A stretch of DNA of 64,000 bases from contig JAOZVV010000025.1 of NCBI GenBank assembly GCA_025869365.1, positions 1 to 64,000 of the forward strand, in the 5' to 3' direction. Numbering within the stretch: position 1 is the stretch's first letter; each line of letters begins with the position of its first letter. Both the position numbers and the translations under genes were made by a program. The notes beneath the pieces are model-generated. The model saw only the letters and a list, made by a program, of their open reading frames with translations. It was not told where the DNA came from and did not search any database. This document shows positions 8,469 through 17,050 of this stretch, in pieces. Origin of the DNA: Pseudonocardia sp. (lineage in GTDB: Bacteria; Actinomycetota; Actinomycetes; Mycobacteriales; Pseudonocardiaceae).

Positions 8469-8974
8469 TACATGCGCTCCCCACAGGTGCTCAGTAACGG
8501 AAAAGGGTCGTGCGGTGTGCTCGGCGGTGTCCGGGAATTTACCCAGATTTCGGGGGACGGCCACACGCTCGCCGCACTAGCGGTCTCTTCGCAGATCGCC
8601 GTCGTCGTGTTACGTGCTGTGCACGAACCGGTCCATGTTGCCCCGTCCGGTCGAACAGTGTGGAGCAGTCGTCGGTGCCCGAACGGACCCTGTGCACGAC
8701 GCGTGAGCTCCGCCAGGTCCGCCTCCTCGTCGATCCCTCCGGATTCCGCCTCGGCCTAGGCCGTTCGGGTGGCCGCCATCCTGCTGGCCATTCTTGCCAC
8801 GTTCCAGCGAGGACCCAGAGTGCAGGAATCGGGGTTTCGTCGCCGACCCAGGCCGCTGTCGGCGGCCGACCTCAACTCGTGGGGGAATGGCGGCGACGTG
8901 CCCGTAGCGTGACCCGCTCCGACCCCGGCCGAATCACGGTGCTGACGGAGCCCCTACGATGCCGGCGCGACGTT
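8469..8974. promoter_or_regulatory. 506-base gap upstream of the WbaP-type gene
   Basis: No convincing gene on either strand. Near the transferase start, AGTAACGG (8493-8500) matches the TA-rich element found in several other gaps of this window. An ATG at 8473 is followed at once by TAG and is not a start. The rest shows no hairpin or repeat that I can support. Confidence 0.4.
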
Positions 8975-9658
8975 TCAATTCCTGGTGGTCCGCGTCGCCT
9001 TCGCCGCAAGGTAGAAGTTGAACCGGATAGACCCGTTGACGTAGTTCGGAATCTCGTCGCGACCGATCTCGGCGGTCGGGAAGCGTTCGAGCATCTCGGC
9101 GGGGTCGATGGCCAAGTGGGTGTACTCGGACCGGTCGTAGGCGCGCCGCCGCGAATCGGTCTTGGTCGCGTCGGCGATGTCGAGCACGGCGACGTCGATT
9201 CCTGCCCCGTTCAGCCGGTCGATGACTGAATAGGCAACCTCTGCACTGTCGAGGTACAGGAAGCTCCCGATCGCGCACGCCTTCGTCGCGGACACCGGGA
9301 TCGACGAGACGTCGTTGAGGTCGAGCTGCCCGTACTCGACGTTCGGCGCGGCGTAGCGCTCCTGCGCGATTCTGATGACGGTCTCCGAGTAGTCCAACGC
9401 CTTGACCAGGGATGCACGTCGGGCCAGGGCCTGCGCAACCCGGCCTGTGCCGCACCCGAGGTCCAGCACCACGTCCTCGTCGGAGATGTTCAGGCGCGAG
9501 CTGATCAGGGAGACAAGGTCCTCGACGAACTGCTGATACGACCCCTCGTCGGCGAAGAGGGCTTCGTATCCGTTCCAATCGGCTCGGTCGTCGGAGCGAT
9601 CGCGCCAGACCTCCTGCCAGCGCTCGCCCCGTCGCGTGGTGAAGCTGTTCGAGTTCAC
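8975..9658 (-). CDS. Class I SAM-dependent methyltransferase
   Basis: 227 residues. GTG 9658 follows AAGGAG with six bases between, the best ribosome site in this operon. VVLDLGCGTGRVAQAL is a textbook motif I for SAM binding, followed by LVKALDYSE (ribose-binding acidic residue) and VEYGQLDLND. The domain is a bare Rossmann-fold methyltransferase without extra modules. It is the last gene of the run that includes the LicD-like and cytidylyltransferase-PLP genes, 107 bases after the latter. This context suggests a small phosphorylated amine or a sugar of the repeat unit as substrate, for example N-methylation of phosphoethanolamine. That is inference: the sequence does not identify the substrate. 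Confidence 0.82.
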   Translation of the reverse strand: MNSNSFTTRRGERWQEVWRDRSDDRADWNGYEALFADEGSYQQFVEDLVSLISSRLNISDEDVVLDLGCGTGRVAQALARRASLVKALDYSETVIRIAQERYAAPNVEYGQLDLNDVSSIPVSATKACAIGSFLYLDSAEVAYSVIDRLNGAGIDVAVLDIADATKTDSRRRAYDRSEYTHLAIDPAEMLERFPTAEIGRDEIPNYVNGSIRFNFYLAAKATRTTRN

Positions 9659-9765
9659 TTTCTGCTCCTTGCTGGATAGATGCTGCTTTGCAGCGTATTG
9701 ACCACGCATTGGCGTAGCAACCGAGCGTCGCCGGACTGCGCCACGGAAGCGGCCGGGGATCGGGT

Positions 9766-11577
9766 TCAGCCGGCGGCCGTGGCGACCTGCTCCGGACAGA
9801 AGATTCCGAGCGCGTGCGTCAGGAGGCGATTTTCCTGGCGTGTGCGGACGGCGAGCCGGATACGGGTCACGCCGTCGTCGAACTTCTGTGAAACTCCCTT
9901 GATGTAGATTCCGTGTTCCCGCAGTAGTTGCTTCCGCAGCGTCAGTAAACCTGAGTCCGACAGCCGCAGTTCGGCGAGGAGGAAGTTCGCACCACTCGGG
10001 TAGACCCGTTGCACGACCGGAAGGTCCCGCAGGAGCCCGGCAAACTCCTCACGATCCGCGATGGTCTTCTCGAACGACTGGCTCAGTTCGGTCGGGTACT
10101 TCAACAGCAGTTCGACGAAGTATTCGGCCATGGAGTTCGCGTTCCACACAGGTAGGTCGTGGTCGAGCACGGCCTTGACCAGCTGGTTCCGCGTATGGAC
10201 GTAGCCGATCCGCACGCCGGGGACCCCGAGGGCCTTGCTGAGGCTCTTGAGTACCACGACGTTGTCGAGTCCGAGATCCTCGACCTGGGGCACGATCGAT
10301 GGCTGGCCGCTGAAGTCGATGAACGACTCGTCGACCAGCAGGAGTCGGTCAGGGAACTGTCGGGCCAGCGTGACGAGGTCATCCGTGGGGACGGTGCTAC
10401 CCGTCGGGTTGTTGGGGTTGACGACGACGATCAGGCGAGCGTCGCCGACCTGGGAAGCCACGTCGCCGAGGTGGATCGTCCCGTCGTCGGAGTAGTTCCT
10501 CGCATTCGGGAAGCATGCGTTGTACTCTCCGAACGTCGGGCTGGGCAGCAGTACTTCGGAGTCGTCGAACATTCTTTCGAGGAATGGACGGAAGAACTGC
10601 GAGGCCCCGTTGAGGAAATAGATGTTCTCCGACATGCACTTCACGAACGTCGCGATCTTCTGATTGAGCAGTTTCTGGCTGGATCCGTAGTTGAACATCA
10701 GATGGGGGAGATAGGCCTTCATCTGAGAAACGGCGGAATCGGACGGAAAATGCATGTTCCGGATGAATGCAAAGTCCGTGACAGGGAGGTTCCAGTACCC
10801 TCCCCAGGAGTTGTCCAGGTAGTCGAGCCGGCTCTCCGGATTGAAGAGGTACTCGGCGACCCGTAGATCGTTCGGGTCATCGACCTCGGCCCACAGTTCA
10901 CCGTCCAGTGTCTCGGCGTGAATGTGGACTCGCTGCATGTATATCAAGACGCCGAGGATGAGCTCGTAGTAGACGTTGTTGTCGATGATCTTCGCGTAGT
11001 AGGTGAGGAGGCGGCTGAAGACTTCTTCGCAGAACTGTGCCGAGAACTTGTAGATGTTCAGCGTCTTGAACTTCTGACTAAAATCGAAGTCGGGTCCCTG
11101 CATGGAGCCCGGGATGACTGCTGAGATTATATTGCTGGAGTTGACGGATACCACCGTCCCGTCGAGACCAATTCGATAATGATCGACCAGGGCAACGTTC
11201 TCGTGAGGTGAGTCGAGGAGTCGAGCGAGGACGGCCGGCTCATAGATGAGGTCTGATTCCAGCATGATCAGATCATCGTCGAACGTCAGTTGCTCAAATG
11301 CCAGCGCCAGCGAATAGATATTGTTGGTCGTCGCGTGTCGCTCGTTGCGGATGAATTCGAAATCCACGTCCGGGAACGCCTTGACGACGTGCGACTCGAG
11401 CTCGTCCGCGCGATAACCCGTGACGAGGCAGACGTTCACGATGCCGTTCTCGACGAGGCCGCGAATGAGTCTGTCGATGATGTACTCGCCCCCGACCTGG
11501 AGGAGGGTCTTGTGAGTGATGTCGGTCAGCGGGGCCATGCGCCGACCGACGCCCGCGGCGAGGATGAGTGCCTTCAT
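9766..11577 (-). CDS. Bifunctional LicC-like nucleotidyltransferase / fold-type I PLP enzyme
   Basis: 603 residues in two domains. Residues 1-245: KALILAAGVGRRMAPLT (nucleotide loop), ESDLIY (metal-binding Asp) and AEVDDPNDLRVAE, the closing motif of LicC-type CTP:phosphocholine cytidylyltransferases. Residues about 265-600 are a HisC/CobD-like PLP enzyme with VVNPNNPTGS, LLVDESFIDF and SLSKALGVPGVRIGY, where Lys448 should hold PLP. Start ATG 11577 is preferred over GTG 11583 because GAGAGA lies upstream of it; the gap to the LicD-like gene is 15 bases. HisC-like relatives in Campylobacter capsule loci make ethanolamine-P from serine-P or serinol-P from dihydroxyacetone-P. The fusion therefore probably makes and then CDP-activates such a phosphate. 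G+C is well below the surrounding DNA. Confidence 0.85.
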   Translation of the reverse strand: MKALILAAGVGRRMAPLTDITHKTLLQVGGEYIIDRLIRGLVENGIVNVCLVTGYRADELESHVVKAFPDVDFEFIRNERHATTNNIYSLALAFEQLTFDDDLIMLESDLIYEPAVLARLLDSPHENVALVDHYRIGLDGTVVSVNSSNIISAVIPGSMQGPDFDFSQKFKTLNIYKFSAQFCEEVFSRLLTYYAKIIDNNVYYELILGVLIYMQRVHIHAETLDGELWAEVDDPNDLRVAEYLFNPESRLDYLDNSWGGYWNLPVTDFAFIRNMHFPSDSAVSQMKAYLPHLMFNYGSSQKLLNQKIATFVKCMSENIYFLNGASQFFRPFLERMFDDSEVLLPSPTFGEYNACFPNARNYSDDGTIHLGDVASQVGDARLIVVVNPNNPTGSTVPTDDLVTLARQFPDRLLLVDESFIDFSGQPSIVPQVEDLGLDNVVVLKSLSKALGVPGVRIGYVHTRNQLVKAVLDHDLPVWNANSMAEYFVELLLKYPTELSQSFEKTIADREEFAGLLRDLPVVQRVYPSGANFLLAELRLSDSGLLTLRKQLLREHGIYIKGVSQKFDDGVTRIRLAVRTRQENRLLTHALGIFCPEQVATAAG

Positions 11578-11592
11578 TGTCACATCTCTCTG

Positions 11593-12324
11593 TCAGAGCC
11601 AGGGACGGAACGAGACATATGTCCCGTCCGAGCGAAAGTCCCAGTTCGGGTCGGGCGTGCGCCAGTCGCCGTAGTGCAGTTCGAGAAGTGCGGCGTGGTC
11701 GGCCGGTTTCGTCCACGTCCGGTCGATGAAGTCGACCGGCTCGAACTTCTGCTCGGGCAACTGTCCCACGCACTCGACGGGCGCGGACCCGATGTTGGTG
11801 AAGACGCTGAACTGCAGGACCTTTCCTGCGTCTCCATCAGAAACTTCGGTCATCCTGAAGAATTCGAACTTCGAGCCCTTGCGGAGGAACACTCGTTCGG
11901 AGATCTCACCACTGGTCGAGCTGCGGTAGACGAACCACCGTCGATATCCTCGCCGCTCGAGCTCGGCGAAGAAGCTGTCGAAAACCTGATCGTCTGAGCT
12001 GGCGTAGCAGAAGTCGGCATCGCCGACGTCATGGGGAAGAATCCGCCCTTCACGCGCCCATCCGAGAAGAAGTCCTCCCCACAGCCAGCAGCGGTCCCGG
12101 AGGCCGCAGGACTCGAGCGTGTCGTTCAGGATGTGCAGTCCGTCGAGGAACTCGTCCGAGTGGGTCCGGCGTGCCCTGGCGCCGACCACGGGAAGGCGCA
12201 TCGTGATGCGTTGGACGAGAAAGCCGAGCGCTGTGGCCGGCTTGATCTTCCGGTTTTCCGGGACGGCGAGCAGGCGTTTGAATCGGCGAAAGCGGGCCGC
12301 ATGTCTGGTCACGAATCGTTGCAT
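11593..12324 (-). CDS. LicD-family phosphotransferase
   Basis: 243 residues from ATG 12324, which follows GGAGGG eight bases upstream and overlaps the end of the polymerase gene by 16 bases. The LicD signature is at 79-104: CWLWGGLLLGWAREGRILP followed by HDVGDADF, corresponding to the WGG..LG..R.....PWD.D.D pattern of the nucleotidyltransferase fold, with Asp residues for metal. LicD proteins transfer phosphocholine or related groups from CDP donors to glycans. Here the donor could come from the neighbouring cytidylyltransferase-PLP fusion. The first Asp position reads HDVGDAD instead of WDDDID, so the metal site is slightly atypical. Lower G+C than the flanks, as for its neighbour. Confidence 0.82.
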   Translation of the reverse strand: MQRFVTRHAARFRRFKRLLAVPENRKIKPATALGFLVQRITMRLPVVGARARRTHSDEFLDGLHILNDTLESCGLRDRCWLWGGLLLGWAREGRILPHDVGDADFCYASSDDQVFDSFFAELERRGYRRWFVYRSSTSGEISERVFLRKGSKFEFFRMTEVSDGDAGKVLQFSVFTNIGSAPVECVGQLPEQKFEPVDFIDRTWTKPADHAALLELHYGDWRTPDPNWDFRSDGTYVSFRPWL

Positions 12325-13622
12325 AAAACTGTCCCTCCGGAAAGCTGTGACGGCCCGTCGTGGTGTGCTGGGGGCGCAGATTTCTGCCGGTTCCCGGGGT
12401 CGATTCGCGGCAGTCCGACAGCAAGGGCGAGAAAGACGGGGACGAGGTGGCCTGCGTCGAAATCCTCGAAGATGCACCAGATGCCGATGAACAGAACGAT
12501 CGCCCGCGGCACCGGACTGCGGCTTCTGCAACGGCGCCAAGCGTACGCCAGCGCCACGAGGAAGCAGAGCAGCCCCAGAATCCCCGCTCTGAACGTCAGG
12601 CCCAGATAGGTGCTGTGAGTCGCGACGCTGGCGACCAACCCTTCTTCCCGCGGCTTCATCCCGTAGCCCAGGATCGGCAGGTCGAGAGCGAAGATCCGCC
12701 TGATCGTCTCGGCGTAGATCGCTCCTCTGGTCTCGCTCGATCCTTCGCGGGCGTCGTTGACCTCGACGACGCCGGCGACGAAGGAAGTGAAGTTCACGAC
12801 GACGACAACGGCGGCGGCGCTGAGCGCACTCGTGACGAGTACCGGCCCCGCGGGGACGCTGCGCCACACGATCCGAGACCCGATGTAGACGACGCTGAGT
12901 GCGAGTGCGATCTCCGTCGCGCGGCTGAACGAGAAGTAGAGGTTGACGAGTCCGATCGCAGCGACGAGGGTCAGGGCGAGACGCCCGGCCACCTGCTTTT
13001 CCCGAAATTGTCCCAGACACACCAGAACCGTGGCCGCAGATACGGCTCCGGACCAGGTCGTGTTCCCCATCGTGCCGACCGTCCGTAGAACCGATTCGTT
13101 CAGCCAGCCCTCGACGACGAGTTCATTCGTCGTAAACGCGGCAATTCCTGCCGGAAGGTTGCTGGAGAACGAGTGCAGCAGAGGTACCGGAAGCAGGGTG
13201 GGATAGACGGCGACGGCGACGACGCCGACCACGCTGTGTATCAGCCCGAGCACGATGCAGCCCGTCGTGACTCGTCGGATCGTTCGCTGGTCCGTTGCCC
13301 CGATCGACGCGACGAGGCCGGCGAGGCCGACCCAGATCGACAGGTTGGCCACGAGCCCGACGATCCGATCGCCGGACGCGTAGCCGGCAGCCGCGCCGAC
13401 AAGGCTGGAGAGGAGTAGGCACACGGCCACGGCGAGGAGTGCGAGAGTCAAACCGTTCAGTACCCGGCGGCGGAGCGAGCCCGCCGTGAGAACGGCGGTG
13501 ACCGGCCAGAACGCCGAGGCGAGACCCAACGCCCAGATGACCGGATAGAGCTGCAACCAGCGCCGTGTCCTGGGCATCTTCACACTGCCCGGCTCCGCGG
13601 GAGCGGCGTGGTCCGCCGTCAC
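12309..13622 (-). CDS. Wzy-like polysaccharide polymerase (O-antigen ligase family)
   Basis: 437 residues, about eleven hydrophobic helices. The GTG start at 13622 overlaps the TGA of the WecG-type gene (GTGA), showing translational coupling. Towards the C-terminal third there is a long extracellular loop (EVNDAREGSSETRGAIYAE, then ILGYGMKPREEG and ATHSTYLGLTFRAGILG), the usual Wzy_C arrangement with a G-x-G and a conserved H-S/N-x-Y/L-L element. Wzy proteins polymerise lipid-linked repeat units outside the membrane. Sequence alone cannot separate a polymerase from an O-antigen ligase, but the position between Wzx, the transferase and LicD favours polymerase. Confidence 0.8.
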   Translation of the reverse strand: MTADHAAPAEPGSVKMPRTRRWLQLYPVIWALGLASAFWPVTAVLTAGSLRRRVLNGLTLALLAVAVCLLLSSLVGAAAGYASGDRIVGLVANLSIWVGLAGLVASIGATDQRTIRRVTTGCIVLGLIHSVVGVVAVAVYPTLLPVPLLHSFSSNLPAGIAAFTTNELVVEGWLNESVLRTVGTMGNTTWSGAVSAATVLVCLGQFREKQVAGRLALTLVAAIGLVNLYFSFSRATEIALALSVVYIGSRIVWRSVPAGPVLVTSALSAAAVVVVVNFTSFVAGVVEVNDAREGSSETRGAIYAETIRRIFALDLPILGYGMKPREEGLVASVATHSTYLGLTFRAGILGLLCFLVALAYAWRRCRSRSPVPRAIVLFIGIWCIFEDFDAGHLVPVFLALAVGLPRIDPGNRQKSAPPAHHDGPSQLSGGTVLCNDS

Positions 13623-14431
13623 CGACTCGACCTCGGAAGCGTGGGGCGTCGCAGGTGCGAGGCGGCAGCCGTCACTGTCATTGCTGCGACGACACCCAGA
13701 CCGCGGGCATAACGGAGCCACAGCCTTCGCGGATCCTGCAGAAGGCGCCACGTCCATTCCAGGCCGAACCGCTGCAGGATCTCCGGCGCCCGCGACTCCG
13801 TGCCCGCGAGGAACCCCAGCCAGCCACCGCAGGTGAGCACCACACTCGCTCGGAGGTGCGGCCGGTTCTGCTCGACCCAGAGAGCCTCGCGGGGCATCCC
13901 CATGCCGACGATCAGAACGTCGAGCGGAGACGTGGACATCTCCTGGAACTCGCGTGCGTAGGACTTCTGGTAGCCGTCCGCGGTGAAGACGACGGTGCAC
14001 TCGCCGGGAGTGGTCAGGAGAGCCGGGGCGGCCCTGTCGGCGAGACCGGGTGGGCCGCCGATGATGCCGATCCGTACCGGCCGGCCCAGCACCTGCGCGA
14101 GGCGGGCGATCAGGGGCTGCCCGATGTCGGTCGTCGAGGCCCGACCGATGCGCTCCGCGCGGCCGAGGCGGGCCAGCAGGACGATCGACCACCCGTCCGC
14201 GTACGTGAGCGAAGATCGGTTCATCGTGCCGACGTACCGCTCGTCGTGGCGGTGGAGAAGCCCGCCGACGTGCAGCGCGAAGAGCACGGTGGAGGGCTCG
14301 ATGCCCGCCCGGACAGTCTCTGTCACCCACTCCAGAATGGACCGTGAGGAGGCATCGGCAACGGTGAAGGGCCCGACGCGGACGGTCGACAAGCTGCGGG
14401 TGCTGTCGTGGCTGTTGCTCTCAACCCACAT
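13619..14431 (-). CDS. WecG/TagA/CpsF-family glycosyltransferase (GT26)
   Basis: 270 residues from ATG 14431, starting eleven bases inside the flippase gene. Family motifs are clear: TYADGWSIVLLAR (conserved Asp in the donor pocket), GIIGGPPGLADRAA, VLIVGMGMPREALWVEQN and CGGWLGFLAGTESRAPE, then the C-terminal LEWTWRLLQDPRRLWLRYA tail that contacts the membrane. Known members add ManNAc or ManNAcA to the first lipid-linked sugar (TagA, WecG). So it probably adds the second sugar of the repeat unit after the WbaP-type enzyme. Overlaps with both neighbours place it firmly in the EPS locus 1 operon. Confidence 0.9.
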   Translation of the reverse strand: MWVESNSHDSTRSLSTVRVGPFTVADASSRSILEWVTETVRAGIEPSTVLFALHVGGLLHRHDERYVGTMNRSSLTYADGWSIVLLARLGRAERIGRASTTDIGQPLIARLAQVLGRPVRIGIIGGPPGLADRAAPALLTTPGECTVVFTADGYQKSYAREFQEMSTSPLDVLIVGMGMPREALWVEQNRPHLRASVVLTCGGWLGFLAGTESRAPEILQRFGLEWTWRLLQDPRRLWLRYARGLGVVAAMTVTAAASHLRRPTLPRSSR

Positions 14432-15692
14432 CGGACGGTACCTCGGATTTGTGGCTGCGGGTGTTCAAGGCCGTGATCCAGAGGATCGCGGCCGAGATGC
14501 TGTGCAGTCCGGCGAAGGTCCAGACGAACAGTGTCGTGGAGCCTGTCAACAAGGTGGCGAGTGATCCGCCCAGGAGGAACGGCGCGGTCGAGAGCCGGCA
14601 GGCGAGGACCGTCGCCGAACGCCCTGAGGTGACCAGGGCGATGGTCGGTGCCTGTATGACTGCGGACGCGGCCTGCCGGATTGCCAGCGGTACGAGTATC
14701 GCCGCCGACGAAGCCCAGGTCTCCCCGAAGATGCCGGACCCGATCTGGGTCGGGAGCGCGACCAGTAGTACGGCCAGAACGAGGGCTGCCGCCGAGATGG
14801 GGGCGAACATCACCAGGAGACGGCGTGCCTTGCGGGGCACCGGGTCGGGGGAATCGCGTGCTCGGGGAAAGGCCAGCATCTCCATCGCGAGGAGGAGGAC
14901 GGTGACCGGGCCGAGAGTGGTCTGTGCGAGCCGAATCGCCCCGACTGCGGCCAGGGTGAGGAAGCTGCCTGCGGCCAGAACGATGACCTGGTCGAGTCCG
15001 GTGTAGATGAGGTAGTCGAACAGGAGGTTCCGGCTGGTTCGCACAGGCCATTTCCGGCCCCACGGCGCCCAGCGGCGCGAGAGAGGCGGAAGCGTGACCA
15101 GGCCTGCGGCTATCTGTCCCAAAGCGGCACCTGCCACGAACGTCCAGATCCCGAGGCCCATGACCGCACCGATGATGCCGACCGAGAGGGTGCAGACGAG
15201 CGCGGTGGCTTCCCCCTTCGACTGCGCTGTGTAGGCACGGGCGCCCTGGAAGTAGGCGCGCGCGGTGTCCCAGTACATGCTGGGCAGCAGTAGGAACGAC
15301 ACGATGAGGAGGAGCGACCGGGCGGGTCCGGACGGTGTCAGGAGTCCCGCCAGCAGGCCGGCCGCGGTGAGTGTCACGGCGATGGCCATGGACCGTGACC
15401 GGACGTCGATGAGTGGATGTCGGTCGGTTCCGGGTGTGACCATGACGGGCATCAGAACGGCTGCCCGGTGGATCCCGACGACGAGCATGACGATGAGTTG
15501 CGCGGTGGCGAACGGTGCGAACTCCTCCGCCGAGACACTCCGGGCGACGAGGATCGTCGAGGTGAGGGCGGTGAGGCTCGCGAAGGCCTGGCTCGGAACG
15601 GTCGTGTGGGTGAAGGCGTGCGCGACCGTCCGGCGCCACCACGGGATTCCGGACGGGTCCCCGGCCAACGGCGACGAACTCCGGTGGCTCAC
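14421..15692 (-). CDS. Wzx-like polysaccharide flippase (MOP superfamily)
   Basis: 423 residues with about 12 hydrophobic helices and no large soluble domain. The GTG at 15692 overlaps the TGA of the BY-kinase gene (GTGA). The N-terminal half shows HAFTHTTVPSQAFASLTAL and STILVARSVSAEEFAPFATA, the (G)xxx...xxA/S.EFG.fa pattern of Wzx proteins, and an Arg/Lys-rich loop before the second half. It would move undecaprenyl-linked repeat units across the membrane to Wzy. This is one of three flippases in the window; the others are at 35729-37033 and 60840-62132. Confidence 0.85.
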   Translation of the reverse strand: MSHRSSSPLAGDPSGIPWWRRTVAHAFTHTTVPSQAFASLTALTSTILVARSVSAEEFAPFATAQLIVMLVVGIHRAAVLMPVMVTPGTDRHPLIDVRSRSMAIAVTLTAAGLLAGLLTPSGPARSLLLIVSFLLLPSMYWDTARAYFQGARAYTAQSKGEATALVCTLSVGIIGAVMGLGIWTFVAGAALGQIAAGLVTLPPLSRRWAPWGRKWPVRTSRNLLFDYLIYTGLDQVIVLAAGSFLTLAAVGAIRLAQTTLGPVTVLLLAMEMLAFPRARDSPDPVPRKARRLLVMFAPISAAALVLAVLLVALPTQIGSGIFGETWASSAAILVPLAIRQAASAVIQAPTIALVTSGRSATVLACRLSTAPFLLGGSLATLLTGSTTLFVWTFAGLHSISAAILWITALNTRSHKSEVPSDVG

Positions 15693-17050
15693 CGCTCGGG
15701 GCCGGCCGAGTATGTGCCGTATCGGCGGCTGTACGCCGACAACTTTGCGGGGGTCATGGTGAGCACGGTGCCGAAGACGTTCCCCCCGACCCGGCGCAGC
15801 CTTCCGAGTGCATCGCGAAGGTCGGGGGCGCGGGTCTTTCCGTACTGGCAGCAGATGATGGTGCCGTCGACGACCGTGGAAATGGTCGCGCCGTCGGCGA
15901 CGGGGAGTAGCGGCGGAGAGTCGACGATGATGTAGTCGTATCGCTGCCGGAGATGTTCCAGGAGATGCTGCATCGGCTCGGAGGCCGCGAGCTCGTTCGG
16001 ATTGGGCGGGATGCTGCCGCTCGTGATGACCTCTACGCCCCAGTGGGCCCATGGCTGAAGGACCTGGTCGACGCCGGCACGGCCGGACAGGACGGTGGAC
16101 AGCCCGATCGCCGACTCGAGACCGAGATACTGCGCGATCTTGGGCTTGCGAAGGTCGGCGTCGATGATGCACACACGCGCGCCGGTGGCGGCGAGAGCGA
16201 GCGCGAGGTTGCAGGCGACAGTCGTCTTGCCCTCGGATTCGGACGCACTCGTGATCGAGACGATCGTGCGTTGTTTGCCGATGTCGATGTATTGAAGATT
16301 CGCGCGTAATGACCGATATGCCTCGGCGCTCGGCGCTTGAGGTGCGTACGCCATGACGATCTTCTGCTGATTGTTCGGATCGAGAAGGAGTGTGGCCAGT
16401 TCTGGCGCCCCGGAGATTTCTCCGAGACGGTCGGACGTGCGGATCGTCTGGTCCGTCAGGTGGCGGGTGATCGCGACGCCTCCACCGATCGCCAACCCGG
16501 ACGCGAGGCCGAGAGCCAGAGCGACCGGCAGTCCCAGGGAGTTCGACTCGGTCGGGGGGCTCGCGAGTTTCACCACCCGCACGGCGACCGGCGGGCTGTT
16601 GGTCGACGACGTCGGCCGCTCCAGTTCGTCCACGAGACTTGGCAGTGCGCTGCCGATCTGGTTGACGATGTCCGCGGCGCGGCCCGGGGAGTCGCTGGTT
16701 GCGGAGACCTGGATGAGCACCGAGCCGTCACTGGAGCTCGCCTGCACCTTCTTGGCGAGGTCCTGGGGGGTGCCGGGCAGGCCGAGCGCGGTGATGACGT
16801 CGTCGAGGATGCGGTCGCTCGTCACCAGTTCGGCATACGACTTGACGCGATCTTGCGACAGCTGGGCGCCCTCGGCGGCGGTCTGGGGGGTGTCCCCCGC
16901 GGCAGCGGAGACGTACATGGTCAGGCGCGCGGTGTACGACGGCGGAAGGAGCAGATGGAGAGCCGCGGAGAGGGCCACGCCGAGGACGGCGACGGCGACG
17001 ACCAGGGTCCAGCGCTGGCGCAGGATCGCGGTGATCTGGGCGAGAGTCAC
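15689..17050 (-). CDS. Wzz/CapA-BY-kinase fusion (polysaccharide co-polymerase, tyrosine kinase)
   Basis: 453 residues in the actinobacterial single-chain layout: Wzz domain with helices at about 16-36 and 174-194, then a cytoplasmic BY-kinase. Walker A is SASESEGKTTVAC (Lys275), Walker A' VCIIDADLRKP, Walker B YIIVDSPPL. The C-terminus has a tyrosine cluster (YSRRYGTYS), the usual autophosphorylation tail. Start is GTG 17050 with only a weak GCGGTCGG upstream. It is the first gene of EPS locus 1 and is followed by four-base and other short overlaps through five genes. It would set chain length in cycles with a tyrosine phosphatase, for which the gene at 3602-4243 is the candidate. Confidence 0.92.
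   Translation of the reverse strand: MTLAQITAILRQRWTLVVAVAVLGVALSAALHLLLPPSYTARLTMYVSAAAGDTPQTAAEGAQLSQDRVKSYAELVTSDRILDDVITALGLPGTPQDLAKKVQASSSDGSVLIQVSATSDSPGRAADIVNQIGSALPSLVDELERPTSSTNSPPVAVRVVKLASPPTESNSLGLPVALALGLASGLAIGGGVAITRHLTDQTIRTSDRLGEISGAPELATLLLDPNNQQKIVMAYAPQAPSAEAYRSLRANLQYIDIGKQRTIVSITSASESEGKTTVACNLALALAATGARVCIIDADLRKPKIAQYLGLESAIGLSTVLSGRAGVDQVLQPWAHWGVEVITSGSIPPNPNELAASEPMQHLLEHLRQRYDYIIVDSPPLLPVADGATISTVVDGTIICCQYGKTRAPDLRDALGRLRRVGGNVFGTVLTMTPAKLSAYSRRYGTYSAGPER

Noticed and set aside
8510..8973. Open frames in the gap before the WbaP-type gene
   Set aside because: Arginine-rich translation, no ribosome site, no recognisable family; treated as regulatory space.
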